Source of the DNA: Pseudonocardia cypriaca
GTDB taxonomy: Bacteria > Actinomycetota > Actinomycetes > Mycobacteriales > Pseudonocardiaceae
Direction of reading: 5' to 3'
Length of the DNA: 64,000 nucleotides
NCBI RefSeq assembly: GCF_006717045.1
Contig: NZ_VFPH01000001.1
Span: forward strand, 2,108,001 to 2,172,000
Of the stretch, positions 42,575-50,885 are shown in pieces (within the stretch, counting starts at the first letter, position 1; each line of letters starts with the position of its first letter). Position numbers and translations under genes: made by a program. The notes under the pieces are model-generated. The model had not been told where the DNA came from, did no database searches, and saw only the letters and a program-made list of their open reading frames with translations.

Positions 42575-43399
42575 ATGGCGAACGGCGGAGCGAGTGTCCT
42601 CGATTCCATCGTTGACGGTGTCAGGGCCGATCTCGCGGTGCGTGAGGCCGAGGTCGACTTCGCGGAGATCAAGCGGCGGGCGGCCGCGGCCCCGCCTCCG
42701 CGGGACGTGATGGCCGCGCTGCGCGCCCCGGGTATCGGGGTGATCGCGGAGGTGAAGCGGCGGAGCCCGTCGAAGGGTGATCTGGCGGAGATCGCCGACC
42801 CGGCCCAGCTGGCCGCCGCGTACGCCGAGAACGGTGCGCGGGTGATCAGCGTGCTCACCGAGGGCCGCCGCTTCGGCGGGTCGCTGGCCGACCTCGCCGC
42901 GGTGCGCGCCGTGGTCGACGTGCCGGTCCTGCGCAAGGACTTCGTGGTGAGCCCGTACCAGGTGCACGAGGCGCGGGCGTACGGCGCCGACCTGGTGCTG
43001 CTGATCGTGGCCGCGCTGGAGCAGAACGCGCTCGACGCCCTGCTCGACCGGGTCGAGTCGCTCGGGATGACGGCGCTGGTCGAGGTGCACACCGAGGAGG
43101 AGGCCGACCGCGCGCTCGAAGCGGGGGCCAAGGTCATCGGGGTGAACGCGCGCAACCTGCACACCCTCGAGGTCGACCGCACGATCTTCGGGCGGATCGC
43201 GCCCGGCCTTCCCACCGACGTGATGCGGGTGGCGGAGTCCGGTGTGCGCGGGCCCGGCGACCTGCTCACCTACGCGGGGTGGGGCGCCGACGCCGTGCTC
43301 GTCGGCGAGGGGCTCGTCACCAGCGGAGACCCCGGTGGGGCGGTGCGGAGCCTGGTGGCTGCCGGCTTCCACCCGTCGTGTTCGAGAATGGTTCGGTGA
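42575..43399 (+). CDS. trpC: Indole-3-glycerol phosphate synthase
   Basis: 274-residue barrel enzyme. Motifs: VIAEVKRRSPSKG (catalytic lysine, about 56-68), VLRKDFVVSPYQV, GVNARNLHT and ESGVRGPGD. The ATG at 42575 has a strong purine-rich ribosome site (GAGAGGGGG). The 43-base gap from the preceding gene is the only non-overlapping junction in the trp operon. The stop overlaps trpB by four bases. Confidence 0.96.
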   Translation: MANGGASVLDSIVDGVRADLAVREAEVDFAEIKRRAAAAPPPRDVMAALRAPGIGVIAEVKRRSPSKGDLAEIADPAQLAAAYAENGARVISVLTEGRRFGGSLADLAAVRAVVDVPVLRKDFVVSPYQVHEARAYGADLVLLIVAALEQNALDALLDRVESLGMTALVEVHTEEEADRALEAGAKVIGVNARNLHTLEVDRTIFGRIAPGLPTDVMRVAESGVRGPGDLLTYAGWGADAVLVGEGLVTSGDPGGAVRSLVAAGFHPSCSRMVR

Positions 43400-44703
43400 G
43401 CACGAACAGCAAGGCGAGCGACGGGGTCGCGCACCCGTCGGACCACGAGCCGGACGAGCGGGGCCACTTCGGCCGCTACGGCGGGCGGTTCGTGCCGGAG
43501 GCGCTGGTCGCGGCCCTCGACGAGCTCACCACGGTCTACGAGAAGGCCCGTGGCGACCGGGAGTTCCTCGACGAGCTCGACCGCCTGCACCGCGACTACA
43601 CCGGCCGGCCGTCCCCCTTGACGGATGTCCCCAAGCTGGGTGAGCACGCGGGCGGCGCTCGGATCCTGCTCAAGCGCGAGGACCTCAACCACACCGGCTC
43701 ACACAAGATCAACAACGTGCTCGGGCAGGCGCTGCTCACCAAGCGGATGGGCAAGAAGCGCGTGATCGCCGAGACCGGTGCCGGCCAGCACGGCGTGGCC
43801 ACGGCCACCGCCTGTGCGCTGCTCGGCCTGGAGTGCGTCGTGTACATGGGTGAGGTCGACACCGAGCGGCAGGCCCTCAACGTCGCCCGGATGCGGTTGC
43901 TCGGCGCCACGGTGGTGCCGGTGAAAACCGGCTCCCGCACGCTGAAGGACGCCATCAACGAGGCCCTGCGCGACTGGGTCACCAACGTCGACGACACGCA
44001 CTACCTGCTCGGCACGGCCGCTGGGCCCCATCCGTTCCCGGTGATGGTGCGCGACCTGCACCGGATCATCGGCCTGGAGGCGCGCGAGCAGGTGCTCGAA
44101 CGCGTCGGGCGGCTCCCGGACGTCGTGGCCGCGTGCGTCGGTGGCGGCTCGAACGCCATCGGCATCTTCCACGCCTTCCTCGACGACCCCGGCGTGCGGC
44201 TGGTCGGCTTCGAGCCCGGCGGCGACGGCGTCTCCACCGGGCGGCACGGCGCCACCCTGACCGCGGGCTCCCCGGGCGCGCTGCACGGCGCCCTGTCGTA
44301 CCTGCTGCAGGACGAGGACGGCCAGACCGCGGAGTCGCACTCGATCTCGGCCGGGCTCGACTACCCCGGTGTCGGCCCGGAGCACGCGCTGCTCAAGGAC
44401 ATCGGGCGGGCCGAGTACCGCCCCATCACCGACGCCGAGGCGATGGACGCGTTCGCGCTGCTCTCGCGCACCGAGGGGATCATCCCGGCGATCGAGTCGG
44501 CCCATGCCGTGGCCGGCGCGCTGAAGCTGGGCAAGGAGCTCGGACCGGAGGCGGTGATCCTCGTGAACCTGTCCGGACGTGGGGACAAGGACCTCGACAC
44601 GGCGGCCAAGTGGTTCGGCATGATCTCCGAGGGGGAGAGCGCCGAGGAGGCCAGCGGCACCGCGATCGCCGAAGCCAGCCTGACGGAGGGGCCGCCGCGA
44701 TGA
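43396..44703 (+). CDS. trpB: Tryptophan synthase beta chain
   Basis: PLP enzyme joining indole and serine. 435 residues. GRYGGRFVPEAL near the start, the Schiff-base lysine in LNHTGSHKINNVLGQ, ETGAGQHGVATAT, GGGSNAIG phosphate loop and the C-terminal SGRGDKDL. GTG at 43396 overlaps trpC by four bases and gives an N-terminal extension of about 25 residues before the conserved core. Confidence 0.97.
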   Translation: MSTNSKASDGVAHPSDHEPDERGHFGRYGGRFVPEALVAALDELTTVYEKARGDREFLDELDRLHRDYTGRPSPLTDVPKLGEHAGGARILLKREDLNHTGSHKINNVLGQALLTKRMGKKRVIAETGAGQHGVATATACALLGLECVVYMGEVDTERQALNVARMRLLGATVVPVKTGSRTLKDAINEALRDWVTNVDDTHYLLGTAAGPHPFPVMVRDLHRIIGLEAREQVLERVGRLPDVVAACVGGGSNAIGIFHAFLDDPGVRLVGFEPGGDGVSTGRHGATLTAGSPGALHGALSYLLQDEDGQTAESHSISAGLDYPGVGPEHALLKDIGRAEYRPITDAEAMDAFALLSRTEGIIPAIESAHAVAGALKLGKELGPEAVILVNLSGRGDKDLDTAAKWFGMISEGESAEEASGTAIAEASLTEGPPR

Positions 44704-45494
44704 GCGAGGTCGAGAAGATCTTCGAGGCCGCACGGGCGGAGGGCCGGGGTGCCCTCGTCGGTTACCTGCCGGCCGGCTACCCGACCGTCGACGGTTCGGT
44801 CGAGCTGCTCGACGCGATGGTCGAGGGTGGCTGCGACCTGCTCGAGGTCGGCATCCCGTACTCGGACCCGGTGATGGACGGGCCCACGATCCAGGCGGCC
44901 GCCGACACCGCGCTGCGCGCGGGCTTCCGGCTGCGTGAGGTGTTCTCGGTGGTCGAGCGGGTCGCCGCGGCAGGTGGCCGGGCGGTCGTGATGACCTACT
45001 ACAACCCGGTGCTGCGCTACGGCGTCGACGCGTTCGCCCGCGACCTCGCCGCGGCGGGCGGGCTCGGCGTGATCACGCCCGACCTGATCCCCGACGAGGC
45101 CGACGAGTGGCTCGCCGCGTCGGAGGCCCACGGCCTGGACCGGATCTTCCTGGTCTCGCCCTCCTCCACCGAGGAGCGGATCGCGTCCACCGCTGCCGCC
45201 ACCCGCGGGTTCCTCTACGCCACGTCGACGATGGGCGTCACCGGCGCGCGCGACGCCGTCGCGAGCGCCGCTCCCACTCTCGTGGCCCGGTGCCGCGCCC
45301 ACACGTCGCTCCCGATCGCCGTGGGCCTCGGTGTCCGGTCGGCCGACCAGGCCGCGGAGGTCGCAGGCTTCGCCGACGGCGTCGTCGTCGGGTCGGCGTT
45401 CGTCACGGCGGCCGAGAGCGCCGGTGCCGACGGCGTGCGCGCGCTGGCGCAGGACCTGGCGGGCGGCGTGCGCCGCGCCCCGCAGCCGGCCTGA
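44700..45494 (+). CDS. trpA: Tryptophan synthase alpha chain
   Basis: Cleaves indole-glycerol phosphate and passes indole to TrpB. 264 residues. Catalytic glutamate in LLEVGIPYSDPVMDGPTIQ and aspartate in ITPDLIPDEA; phosphate loop GVGVR-like VGLGVRSADQ. ATG overlaps trpB by four bases. A hairpin follows directly. Confidence 0.96.
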   Translation: MSEVEKIFEAARAEGRGALVGYLPAGYPTVDGSVELLDAMVEGGCDLLEVGIPYSDPVMDGPTIQAAADTALRAGFRLREVFSVVERVAAAGGRAVVMTYYNPVLRYGVDAFARDLAAAGGLGVITPDLIPDEADEWLAASEAHGLDRIFLVSPSSTEERIASTAAATRGFLYATSTMGVTGARDAVASAAPTLVARCRAHTSLPIAVGLGVRSADQAAEVAGFADGVVVGSAFVTAAESAGADGVRALAQDLAGGVRRAPQPA

Positions 45495-45499
45495 GGGCT

Positions 45500-45523
45500 G
45501 CTCACCCGCCTCCGGCGGTGAGC
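45500..45523. terminator. Probable bidirectional terminator, trpA/tetR
   Basis: Arms GCTCACCCGCC (45500-45510) and GGCGGTGAGC (45514-45523) with a three-base loop and one bulged C. It starts six bases after the trpA stop and covers the last codons of the convergent tetR gene. Confidence 0.55.
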
Positions 45524-46065
45524 GCCTTCAGCTCGTCGAACGACTCGCGCAGCAGCCGCGCCAGTCCCCGATCCTCGGGCTCGGTGACCCAGCGTTCGAA
45601 CGCCACGCGGAACACGGCGATGCCCGTCTCGGCCGCCAGGCGGGCCACGGGGTCGGCGACCCCGCGCTTGCGCAGCCCATCGGCCAGTGCGGCGGACAGC
45701 GTCGCCAACTTGATCAGCTCGCGCTCCTGCAGCTCGGCGTTCGCGGCGATGACGACCTGGCGCAGGCGGGAGAACTCGCGGTCGGTCAGCACCTCGGCGG
45801 CGGCGTCGAGGGCGGCGGCGACGGCCTCCATCGGTGACGCGGAGGCGGGGGCGGCGTCGAGGGCGGCCACGAGCACGTCCTGCAGGGGTGAGCCGGCGAA
45901 GAGCACCTCGCGCTTGTCGGCGAAGTGCCGGAAGAACGTCCGCGCGGTGAGCCCGGCACGTGCGGCGATCTCGGCGACGGTCGTCTGCTCGTAGCCGCGC
46001 TCGACGTAGAGCTCCAGCGCGGCCGCGCGAAGTCGCCCGCTCGCGTTCGGCTCCCAGCGACCCAT
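45502..46065 (-). CDS. TetR-family regulator of the adjacent epimerase gene
   Basis: 187 residues. HTH at about 10-57 (RAAALELYVERGYEQTTVAEIAARAGLTARTFFRHFADKREVLF); the RTFFRHFADKRE segment is typical. The start ATG at 46065 has TAGGAT six bases upstream (46072-46077 on the minus strand), so the transcript is probably leaderless. Two identical-format palindromes lie between it and the divergent epimerase gene, pointing to control of both promoters. Confidence 0.9.
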   Translation of the reverse strand: MGRWEPNASGRLRAAALELYVERGYEQTTVAEIAARAGLTARTFFRHFADKREVLFAGSPLQDVLVAALDAAPASASPMEAVAAALDAAAEVLTDREFSRLRQVVIAANAELQERELIKLATLSAALADGLRKRGVADPVARLAAETGIAVFRVAFERWVTEPEDRGLARLLRESFDELKALTAGGG

Positions 46066-46071
46066 GGCACG

Positions 46072-46077
46072 ATCCTA
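46072..46077 (-). promoter_or_regulatory. Putative -10 element of the tetR gene
   Basis: TAGGAT on the minus strand, six bases before the ATG at 46065; directly abuts operator 1. Confidence 0.5.
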
Positions 46078-46100
46078 GTGATGACACCGGCTGACATCAC
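46078..46100. promoter_or_regulatory. TetR operator 1
   Basis: A 23-base site: GTGATGACA (46078-46086), five bases, TGACATCAC (46092-46100). The arms pair at eight of nine positions. It adjoins the -10 box of tetR and covers the likely -35 region of the divergent gene. Confidence 0.7.
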
Positions 46101-46104
46101 GGAG

Positions 46105-46110
46105 TAGGGT
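46105..46110 (+). promoter_or_regulatory. Putative -10 element of the epimerase gene
   Basis: TAGGGT; transcript start expected near 46117, within operator 2. The leader of about 27 bases includes the GGGAGG ribosome site before the ATG at 46144. Confidence 0.45.
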
Positions 46111-46131
46111 GATGGCATCAAGTGACATCAC
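46109..46131. promoter_or_regulatory. TetR operator 2
   Basis: GTGATGGCA (46109-46117), five bases, TGACATCAC (46123-46131); same format as operator 1 and exactly 31 bases (about three helical turns) downstream of it. It covers the expected transcript start of the epimerase gene. Confidence 0.7.
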
Positions 46132-46143
46132 TGGGAGGTCGTC

Positions 46144-47038
46144 ATGCGCGTCTTCGTCACCGGGGCTTCCGGCTGGATCGGCTCGGCCACCGTCCGCGAG
46201 CTGGTCGGTGGCCGGACACCAGGTCCTCGGCTTCGCCCGCTCGGACACCGCGGCGGCGTCGGTCGCCGCCCTCGGGGCCGAGGTGCTCCGCGGCGGTCTG
46301 GACGATCCAGACAGCCTGCGCGCCGGCGCGGAGGCCTCCGACGGGGTCGTCCACCTGGCCTACCACCACGACTTCTCGCAGATGGAGCGGGCGGCGCAGC
46401 TCGACCGGCAGGCGATCGAGGCCATCGGCGCGGTCCTCGAGGGCACGGACCGGCCGCTGGTGATCGCCTCGGGCCTCGCCGGGTTCGCTCCCGGGCGCTC
46501 CGTCACGGAACGGGACCAGCCGGACCCCGCCGTCTACCCGCGGCTGGCGAACGCCCAGGCGACGCTCGCACTGGCCGGACGGGGCGTGCGCTCGTCGGTC
46601 GTGCGGTTCGCGCCGACAGTCCACGGCGACGGCGACCCCGGGTTCGTGGCCGCCCTGGTCGGCATCGCTCGCGAGAAGGGCGTCTCCGCCTACATCGGCG
46701 ACGGCGAGAACCGCTGGGCCGCGGTGCACCGGGCCGACGCCGCCGTGCTCGTCCGCCTCGCCGTCGAGGGCGCACCCGCCGGCTCGGTCCTGCACGCCGT
46801 CGCCGAGCAGGGCGTGCCCACCCGCGAGATCGCCGAGGCGATCGCGGACGGCCTCGACCTACCGGTCGTCTCCGTCCCCGCCGAGCAGGCGGCCGACCAC
46901 TTCGGCTGGCTCGGGCGGTTCTTCGGCATGGACGCCGCCGCCTCCAGCGACCTGACGCGCGAGCTGCTGGGATGGGAGCCCACCCGGCACGGCCTCCTCG
47001 CCGACCTGAAGCAGGGCCACTACTTCGCGACCAGGTGA
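46144..47038 (+). pseudogene. NAD-dependent epimerase/SDR-like gene with a one-base frameshift
   Basis: The ATG at 46144 (ribosome site GGGAGG) starts MRVFVTGASGWIGSATVREL, a normal extended-SDR cofactor motif. At about 46207-46212 (GGTGGCC) one extra G shifts the frame; the rest (GHQVLGFARSDTAAASVAAL onward, to FATR at 47038) continues in the +1 frame with good family sequence, including VVHLAYHHDF and GRFFGMDAAASS. Removing one G restores a single chain of about 297 residues. This is either a true mutation or a base-call error in a G/C run. The gene is the evident target of the adjacent TetR regulator. Confidence 0.82.
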
Positions 47039-47087
47039 TCATGTCCGCGCCGACCCGACCGATCCCGCCGCCGCGGGATCGTGGCGC

Positions 47088-47093
47088 TACCGT
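47088..47093 (+). promoter_or_regulatory. Putative -10 element of lgt
   Basis: TACCGT, six bases, then the GTG at 47100; leaderless layout. It would make lgt independent of the tetR/epimerase cassette upstream. Confidence 0.5.
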
Positions 47094-47099
47094 GGCGGC

Positions 47100-48128
47100 G
47101 TGAGCCCAGCCCTCGTCAGCCCTGCCGTCGTCACAGTGTTGGCGAACATCCCGAGTCCCGACCGCGGTGTCTGGATGCTCGGCCCGATCCCGATCCGGGC
47201 GTACGCGCTGTGCATCATCGCCGGCATCGTCGTGGCGGTCCTCTGGGGCGAGCGGCGCTTCGTCGCACGCGGCGGGCAGCAGGGCACCGTCACGGACGTC
47301 GCGGTGTTCGCGGTGCCGTTCGGCCTGGTCGGCGGCCGGCTCTACCACGTGCTGACCGACTGGCAGACCTACTTCGGCCCGGGCGGCGACCCGTGGGGTG
47401 CGCTCCGGATCTGGGAGGGCGGCCTGGGGATCTGGGGCGCGGTCGCGCTCGGCGCCGTCGGGGCCTGGATCGGGTGCCGGCGCCGCGGGGTGCCGCTCGG
47501 GTTCTTCGCCGACGCGGTGGCGCCGGGCATCGTGGCGGCGCAGGCGATCGGCCGGATCGGCAACTGGTTCAACCAGGAGCTGTACGGCGCGCCCACAACG
47601 CTGCCGTGGGGGCTGGAGATCTACGACCGCGTCGACCCCTCCACCGGTCTCCCCGACGCCCTCGGTGGCGTCGCGCTGAACCACGTGCCCGTCCAGGTGG
47701 TGCACCCGACCTTCCTGTACGAGCTGCTGTGGAACCTGGCCGTCGCCGGGCTCGTGGTCTGGGCCGACCGGCGGTTCCGGCTGGGGCACGGCCGGGCGTT
47801 CGCGCTGTACGTCGCGGGTTACACGGCGGGCCGGTTCTGGATCGAGCAGATGCGCACCGACCACGCCACGCGGGTGTTCGGCGACATCCGGATCAACGTG
47901 GTGGTCTCCGTGCTGGTGTTCGCGGCTGCGGTGCTCTACATCGCGCTCGTCCGCAAGCCGCGCGAGGTGCTGGAGGGCCCGGCGGCGGCCGCCGAGCCAG
48001 CGCCGGCCGAGCCCGCCCCCGCCGAGCCCACACCGGCCGATGGTGCCGCCGATTCCGATCCGCCTGCCGACGAGGAGGACGAGGCGCAGGTGAAGGACGC
48101 AGCCGAGGTGGGGGACCGGACGCCATGA
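47100..48128 (+). CDS. lgt: Prolipoprotein diacylglyceryl transferase
   Basis: Inner-membrane enzyme that attaches diacylglycerol to the lipobox cysteine of prolipoproteins. 342 residues, about seven helices; signature GRIGNWFNQELYG (about 151-163) and the early GGRLYHVLTDW with the essential histidine. The C-terminal 60 residues are a charged tail with repeated AEPAP units. GTG start at 47100. In relatives lgt directly follows trpA; here a regulator cassette lies between. Clients within the window include the lipoproteins at 53761 and 58560-59855. Confidence 0.96.
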   Translation: MSPALVSPAVVTVLANIPSPDRGVWMLGPIPIRAYALCIIAGIVVAVLWGERRFVARGGQQGTVTDVAVFAVPFGLVGGRLYHVLTDWQTYFGPGGDPWGALRIWEGGLGIWGAVALGAVGAWIGCRRRGVPLGFFADAVAPGIVAAQAIGRIGNWFNQELYGAPTTLPWGLEIYDRVDPSTGLPDALGGVALNHVPVQVVHPTFLYELLWNLAVAGLVVWADRRFRLGHGRAFALYVAGYTAGRFWIEQMRTDHATRVFGDIRINVVVSVLVFAAAVLYIALVRKPREVLEGPAAAAEPAPAEPAPAEPTPADGAADSDPPADEEDEAQVKDAAEVGDRTP

Positions 48129-48754
48129 CGTTCACGGGTTTCGGTGAGGGCGCCGTCGAGTTCTACGACGGGCTCGTGGCCGACAACTCGAAGGCCTACT
48201 GGACCGACCAGCGGGCCGTGTACGAGGCGGACGTCCGCGCGCCGATGCAGGAGCTGCTCGCCGCTCTGGAGCCGGAGTTCGGGTCCGGGAAGATCTTCCG
48301 GCCGTACCGCGACGTCCGGTTCTCGCACGACAAGACCCCGTACAAGACCCATTGCGGCGCCACCGTCGGGCCGTTCTACGTGCAGGTCGGCTCCGACGGC
48401 CTGCTGGTCGCGGGCGGCTACTACCGGATGGCGCCCGACCAGGTCGCCCGCTACCGCACCGCCGTCGCCGACGACCGCCGTGGCGGCGACCTCGAGAAGC
48501 GCCTCGCGGCGCTCCAGGAGCTGACGCTGGCGGGGGAGACCCTCAAGACCCGCCCCCGCGGCTTCGACCCCGACCACCCGCGCATCGACCTGCTGCGGCA
48601 CAAGGGCCTCTACGCGTGGCGGTCCTGGGAGCCCGACGACGTGCTGCACGAGCCGGGCACCCTGGACCGAGTGGCCCGGACGTGGCGGGAGCTGCAGCCG
48701 CTCACCGAATGGCTCGACGACCACGTGGGCCCGAGCGAGCAGCCCCGGCGGTAG
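48125..48754 (+). CDS. DUF2461 family protein
   Basis: 209 residues matching the DUF2461/TIGR02453 family: FTGFGEGAVEFYDGLVADNSKAYW at the start, IFRPYRDVRFSHDKTPYKTHCGA, GLLVAGGYYRMAPDQ. The function is unknown. ATG overlaps the lgt stop by four bases, so it is probably co-expressed with lgt. Confidence 0.88.
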   Translation: MTFTGFGEGAVEFYDGLVADNSKAYWTDQRAVYEADVRAPMQELLAALEPEFGSGKIFRPYRDVRFSHDKTPYKTHCGATVGPFYVQVGSDGLLVAGGYYRMAPDQVARYRTAVADDRRGGDLEKRLAALQELTLAGETLKTRPRGFDPDHPRIDLLRHKGLYAWRSWEPDDVLHEPGTLDRVARTWRELQPLTEWLDDHVGPSEQPRR

Positions 48755-48763
48755 CGAGCGGGA

Positions 48764-49228
48764 TCAGCCGCTGCGCCGCCACCAGCGCCTGCGGGCGGGA
48801 GCAGGCGGTGCCGGCGCAGGCGGCGGGGCCGAGCGCGCGTCCCGCCACCCCTGCACGATCGCCTCGGGGTCGACCCGCCTGACCGGGACGGCCGGCCCGG
48901 ACGGCGCGCGCACCCACTCCGCGATCCGCCGGTTCAGCTCCGAGACCGCGGCGCGCACGGCTTCCTCGGTGGGCAGGTCGCGCACCGTCTCCGGGAGCCG
49001 CTCGGCCTCCTTGCGCAGCTGCAGCGGGGTGGGCAGCAGGGCGTCGGACGGAACCCCTTCGCGCTGGATCCAGCCCTTGACCCACCAGTTCTCGTCGTCG
49101 GGGCCGTCGAGGCCGGGCAGGGGCTTGCCCTTGCCCGGCAGGTCGGCGAAGTCGCCCCGCTCCTCGGCCTTGCGGATCTGCTGGTCGATCACCGACTCGT
49201 AGCGCGCCCAGTACGCCTCGTTCCTCAT
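48764..49228 (-). CDS. DUF1992 (DnaJ-C28-like) family protein
   Basis: 154 residues. The first 75 hold the DUF1992 core (YESVIDQQIRKAEERGDFADLPGKGKPL then WVKGWIQREGVPSD); the tail is proline-rich and basic. Bacterial members have no known role. The ATG at 49228 follows GGGGAGG. Convergent with the DUF2461 gene, nine bases apart. Confidence 0.87.
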   Translation of the reverse strand: MRNEAYWARYESVIDQQIRKAEERGDFADLPGKGKPLPGLDGPDDENWWVKGWIQREGVPSDALLPTPLQLRKEAERLPETVRDLPTEEAVRAAVSELNRRIAEWVRAPSGPAVPVRRVDPEAIVQGWRDARSAPPPAPAPPAPARRRWWRRSG

Positions 49229-49288
49229 CTGCGCCTCCCCACCTGCGACGGTACCCCGCGGCGCTCCCCGGACCGGCTGCGATGACGA

Positions 49289-50074
49289 TCAACGCCGGCC
49301 GACGACCACCGTCGCATCGAGCTCGGCGTCGTGCACCACCCGCGCGGTGAGGCCCGCGGCACCGATCGCCGCGGCCGTGTGCGGGGCCTGGCGCTCGCTC
49401 GTCTCGATCAGCAGGTGCCCTCCGGGGGCGAGCCAGCGGGGAGCCGCAGCGGCGACGCGGCGCTGGATGTCGAGACCGTCGGCGCCGCCGTCGAGGGCCA
49501 CGCGCGGCTCGTGCAGCCGCGCCTCGGGCGGCATCAGCCCGACCGCGTCCGTGGGTACGTACGGGGCGTTGGCCACGAGCACGTCCACCCGGCCCCGCAG
49601 CGAGGCCGGCAACGGGGCGTCGAGGTCGCCCTCGTAGACCTGGCCGCCCACCGCGCTGACGTTGCGGCGCGCGCAGCGAACAGCCGCCGGGTCGACGTCG
49701 GCGGCGTGCAGCTCGATGCCGGGCACGATGGCCGCCACCGCGACGCCGACCGCAGCCGAGCCGCAGCAGAGGTCGACGACGACGGCGCCGGGGCGCGCCC
49801 GTGCGGCGGCTTCGCGGGCGAGGAGCTCGGTGCGGCGGCGGGGGACGAAGACGCCCGGGTCGACGGCGACGCGCCGCCCGGCGAACTCGGCCCAGCCCAG
49901 TACGTGTTCGAGGGGGAGACCCGCCACGCGCCGCTCGACCATGTCGGTGAGCTCGGCGGGGGTGCGGGCGGTGTCGAGGAGCAGCCTGGCCTCGTCCTCG
50001 GCGAAGACGCAGCCGGCGGCCCTGAGCCGGGCGATGATGTCGGAGACGGGGGTGGGGAGCGGGGTGGCGGTCAC
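49289..50074 (-). CDS. PrmC/HemK-related methyltransferase
   Basis: 261 residues: helical N-terminal domain (about 1-75), SAM motif VVDLCCGSAAVGVAVA (about 98-113), and NAPYVPT (about 176-182) in place of the NPPY of true PrmC. This is the TIGR03704-type putative protein-glutamine methyltransferase of actinobacteria, distinct from the release-factor enzyme; the substrate is unknown. GTG start at 50074 after a GGAAGG ribosome site. Confidence 0.85.
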   Translation of the reverse strand: MTATPLPTPVSDIIARLRAAGCVFAEDEARLLLDTARTPAELTDMVERRVAGLPLEHVLGWAEFAGRRVAVDPGVFVPRRRTELLAREAAARARPGAVVVDLCCGSAAVGVAVAAIVPGIELHAADVDPAAVRCARRNVSAVGGQVYEGDLDAPLPASLRGRVDVLVANAPYVPTDAVGLMPPEARLHEPRVALDGGADGLDIQRRVAAAAPRWLAPGGHLLIETSERQAPHTAAAIGAAGLTARVVHDAELDATVVVGRR

Positions 50075-50191
50075 GGCGTGCCTTCCAGGGAGCCGGAGGC
50101 GCTACTCCGTGCACCGGGAGGAGAGCGCCCGTGGTCGTGGGTCGATCGATCTCACCTCCCGCGTCCGTGGTTCAGCCGCAACGATAGCGCC

Positions 50192-50860
50192 GTGGACGAG
50201 AACTGGGAGCGGCATGCCGACCGCCTGGCCGCGCGGTCGCTACGGGCAGGTGATCCCACCGGCTGGTTCGAGGAGCTGTACTCCGCGGGTCGCGCCGGTT
50301 CGGTGGCCGTGCCGTGGAACCGGGTGCAGCCGCATCCCCTGCTGGCGGCCTGGACGCGGGAACGGGCACCGGATGGAACGGGCCTGCGCGCCGTGGTGGT
50401 GGGCTGCGGGCTCGGCGCCGACGCCGAGCACGTGGCCACGCTCGGGTACGACACCGTCGCTTTCGACGTCTCGGGGACCGCCGTCGACCTGGCCCGCGAC
50501 AGGCATCCCGGCAGCACGGTGCGCTACGTCGTGGCGGACCTGCTCGCGCTGCCCCCGGACTGGCTCGGGGTCCACGACCTGGTCGTCGAGGTCTACACGG
50601 TCCAGGCGCTGCCCGAGCCGCCACGGCGCCGGGCGATCGGCGAGGTCGCCCGTCTCGTCGCGCCCGGTGGCACGCTGGTCGTGGTGGCGGCTGCCCGCGG
50701 CGACGCGGACCCGGAACCCGACGGGCCGCCGTGGCCGCTCACCCGCGACGAGATCGAGGCCTTCGCGACGGGCGATCTCGGCGCCGTGGCGATCAACCGC
50801 ATCCCTGACCAGGACGATCCGGCGTTCGCCCGCTGGTTCGCGGAGTTCCGGAGGCGCTGA
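50192..50860 (+). CDS. Class I SAM-dependent methyltransferase
   Basis: 222 residues with motif I VVVGCGLGADAEHVATLGYDTVAFDVSG (about 69-96) and a conserved N-terminal WFEELYSAGRAG. The shape resembles thiopurine-methyltransferase-like proteins; the substrate is not predictable. The start chosen is GTG at 50192, directly after a partial promoter-like AACGAT. Divergent from the PrmC-like gene. Confidence 0.82.
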   Translation: MDENWERHADRLAARSLRAGDPTGWFEELYSAGRAGSVAVPWNRVQPHPLLAAWTRERAPDGTGLRAVVVGCGLGADAEHVATLGYDTVAFDVSGTAVDLARDRHPGSTVRYVVADLLALPPDWLGVHDLVVEVYTVQALPEPPRRRAIGEVARLVAPGGTLVVVAAARGDADPEPDGPPWPLTRDEIEAFATGDLGAVAINRIPDQDDPAFARWFAEFRRR

Positions 50861-50873
50861 TCGCGCGCCGCGG

Positions 50874-50879
50874 TACGGT
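50874..50879 (+). promoter_or_regulatory. Putative -10 element of the FkbM gene
   Basis: TACGGT, six bases, then the ATG at 50886; leaderless layout. Confidence 0.5.
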
Positions 50880-50885
50880 CTCCCG

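Noticed and set aside
47960..48120. Repeat array suggested by AEPAP-type units near the lgt 3' end
   Set aside because: It is a short, low-complexity coding tail with three imperfect units; lgt C-terminal tails in actinobacteria are often like this.
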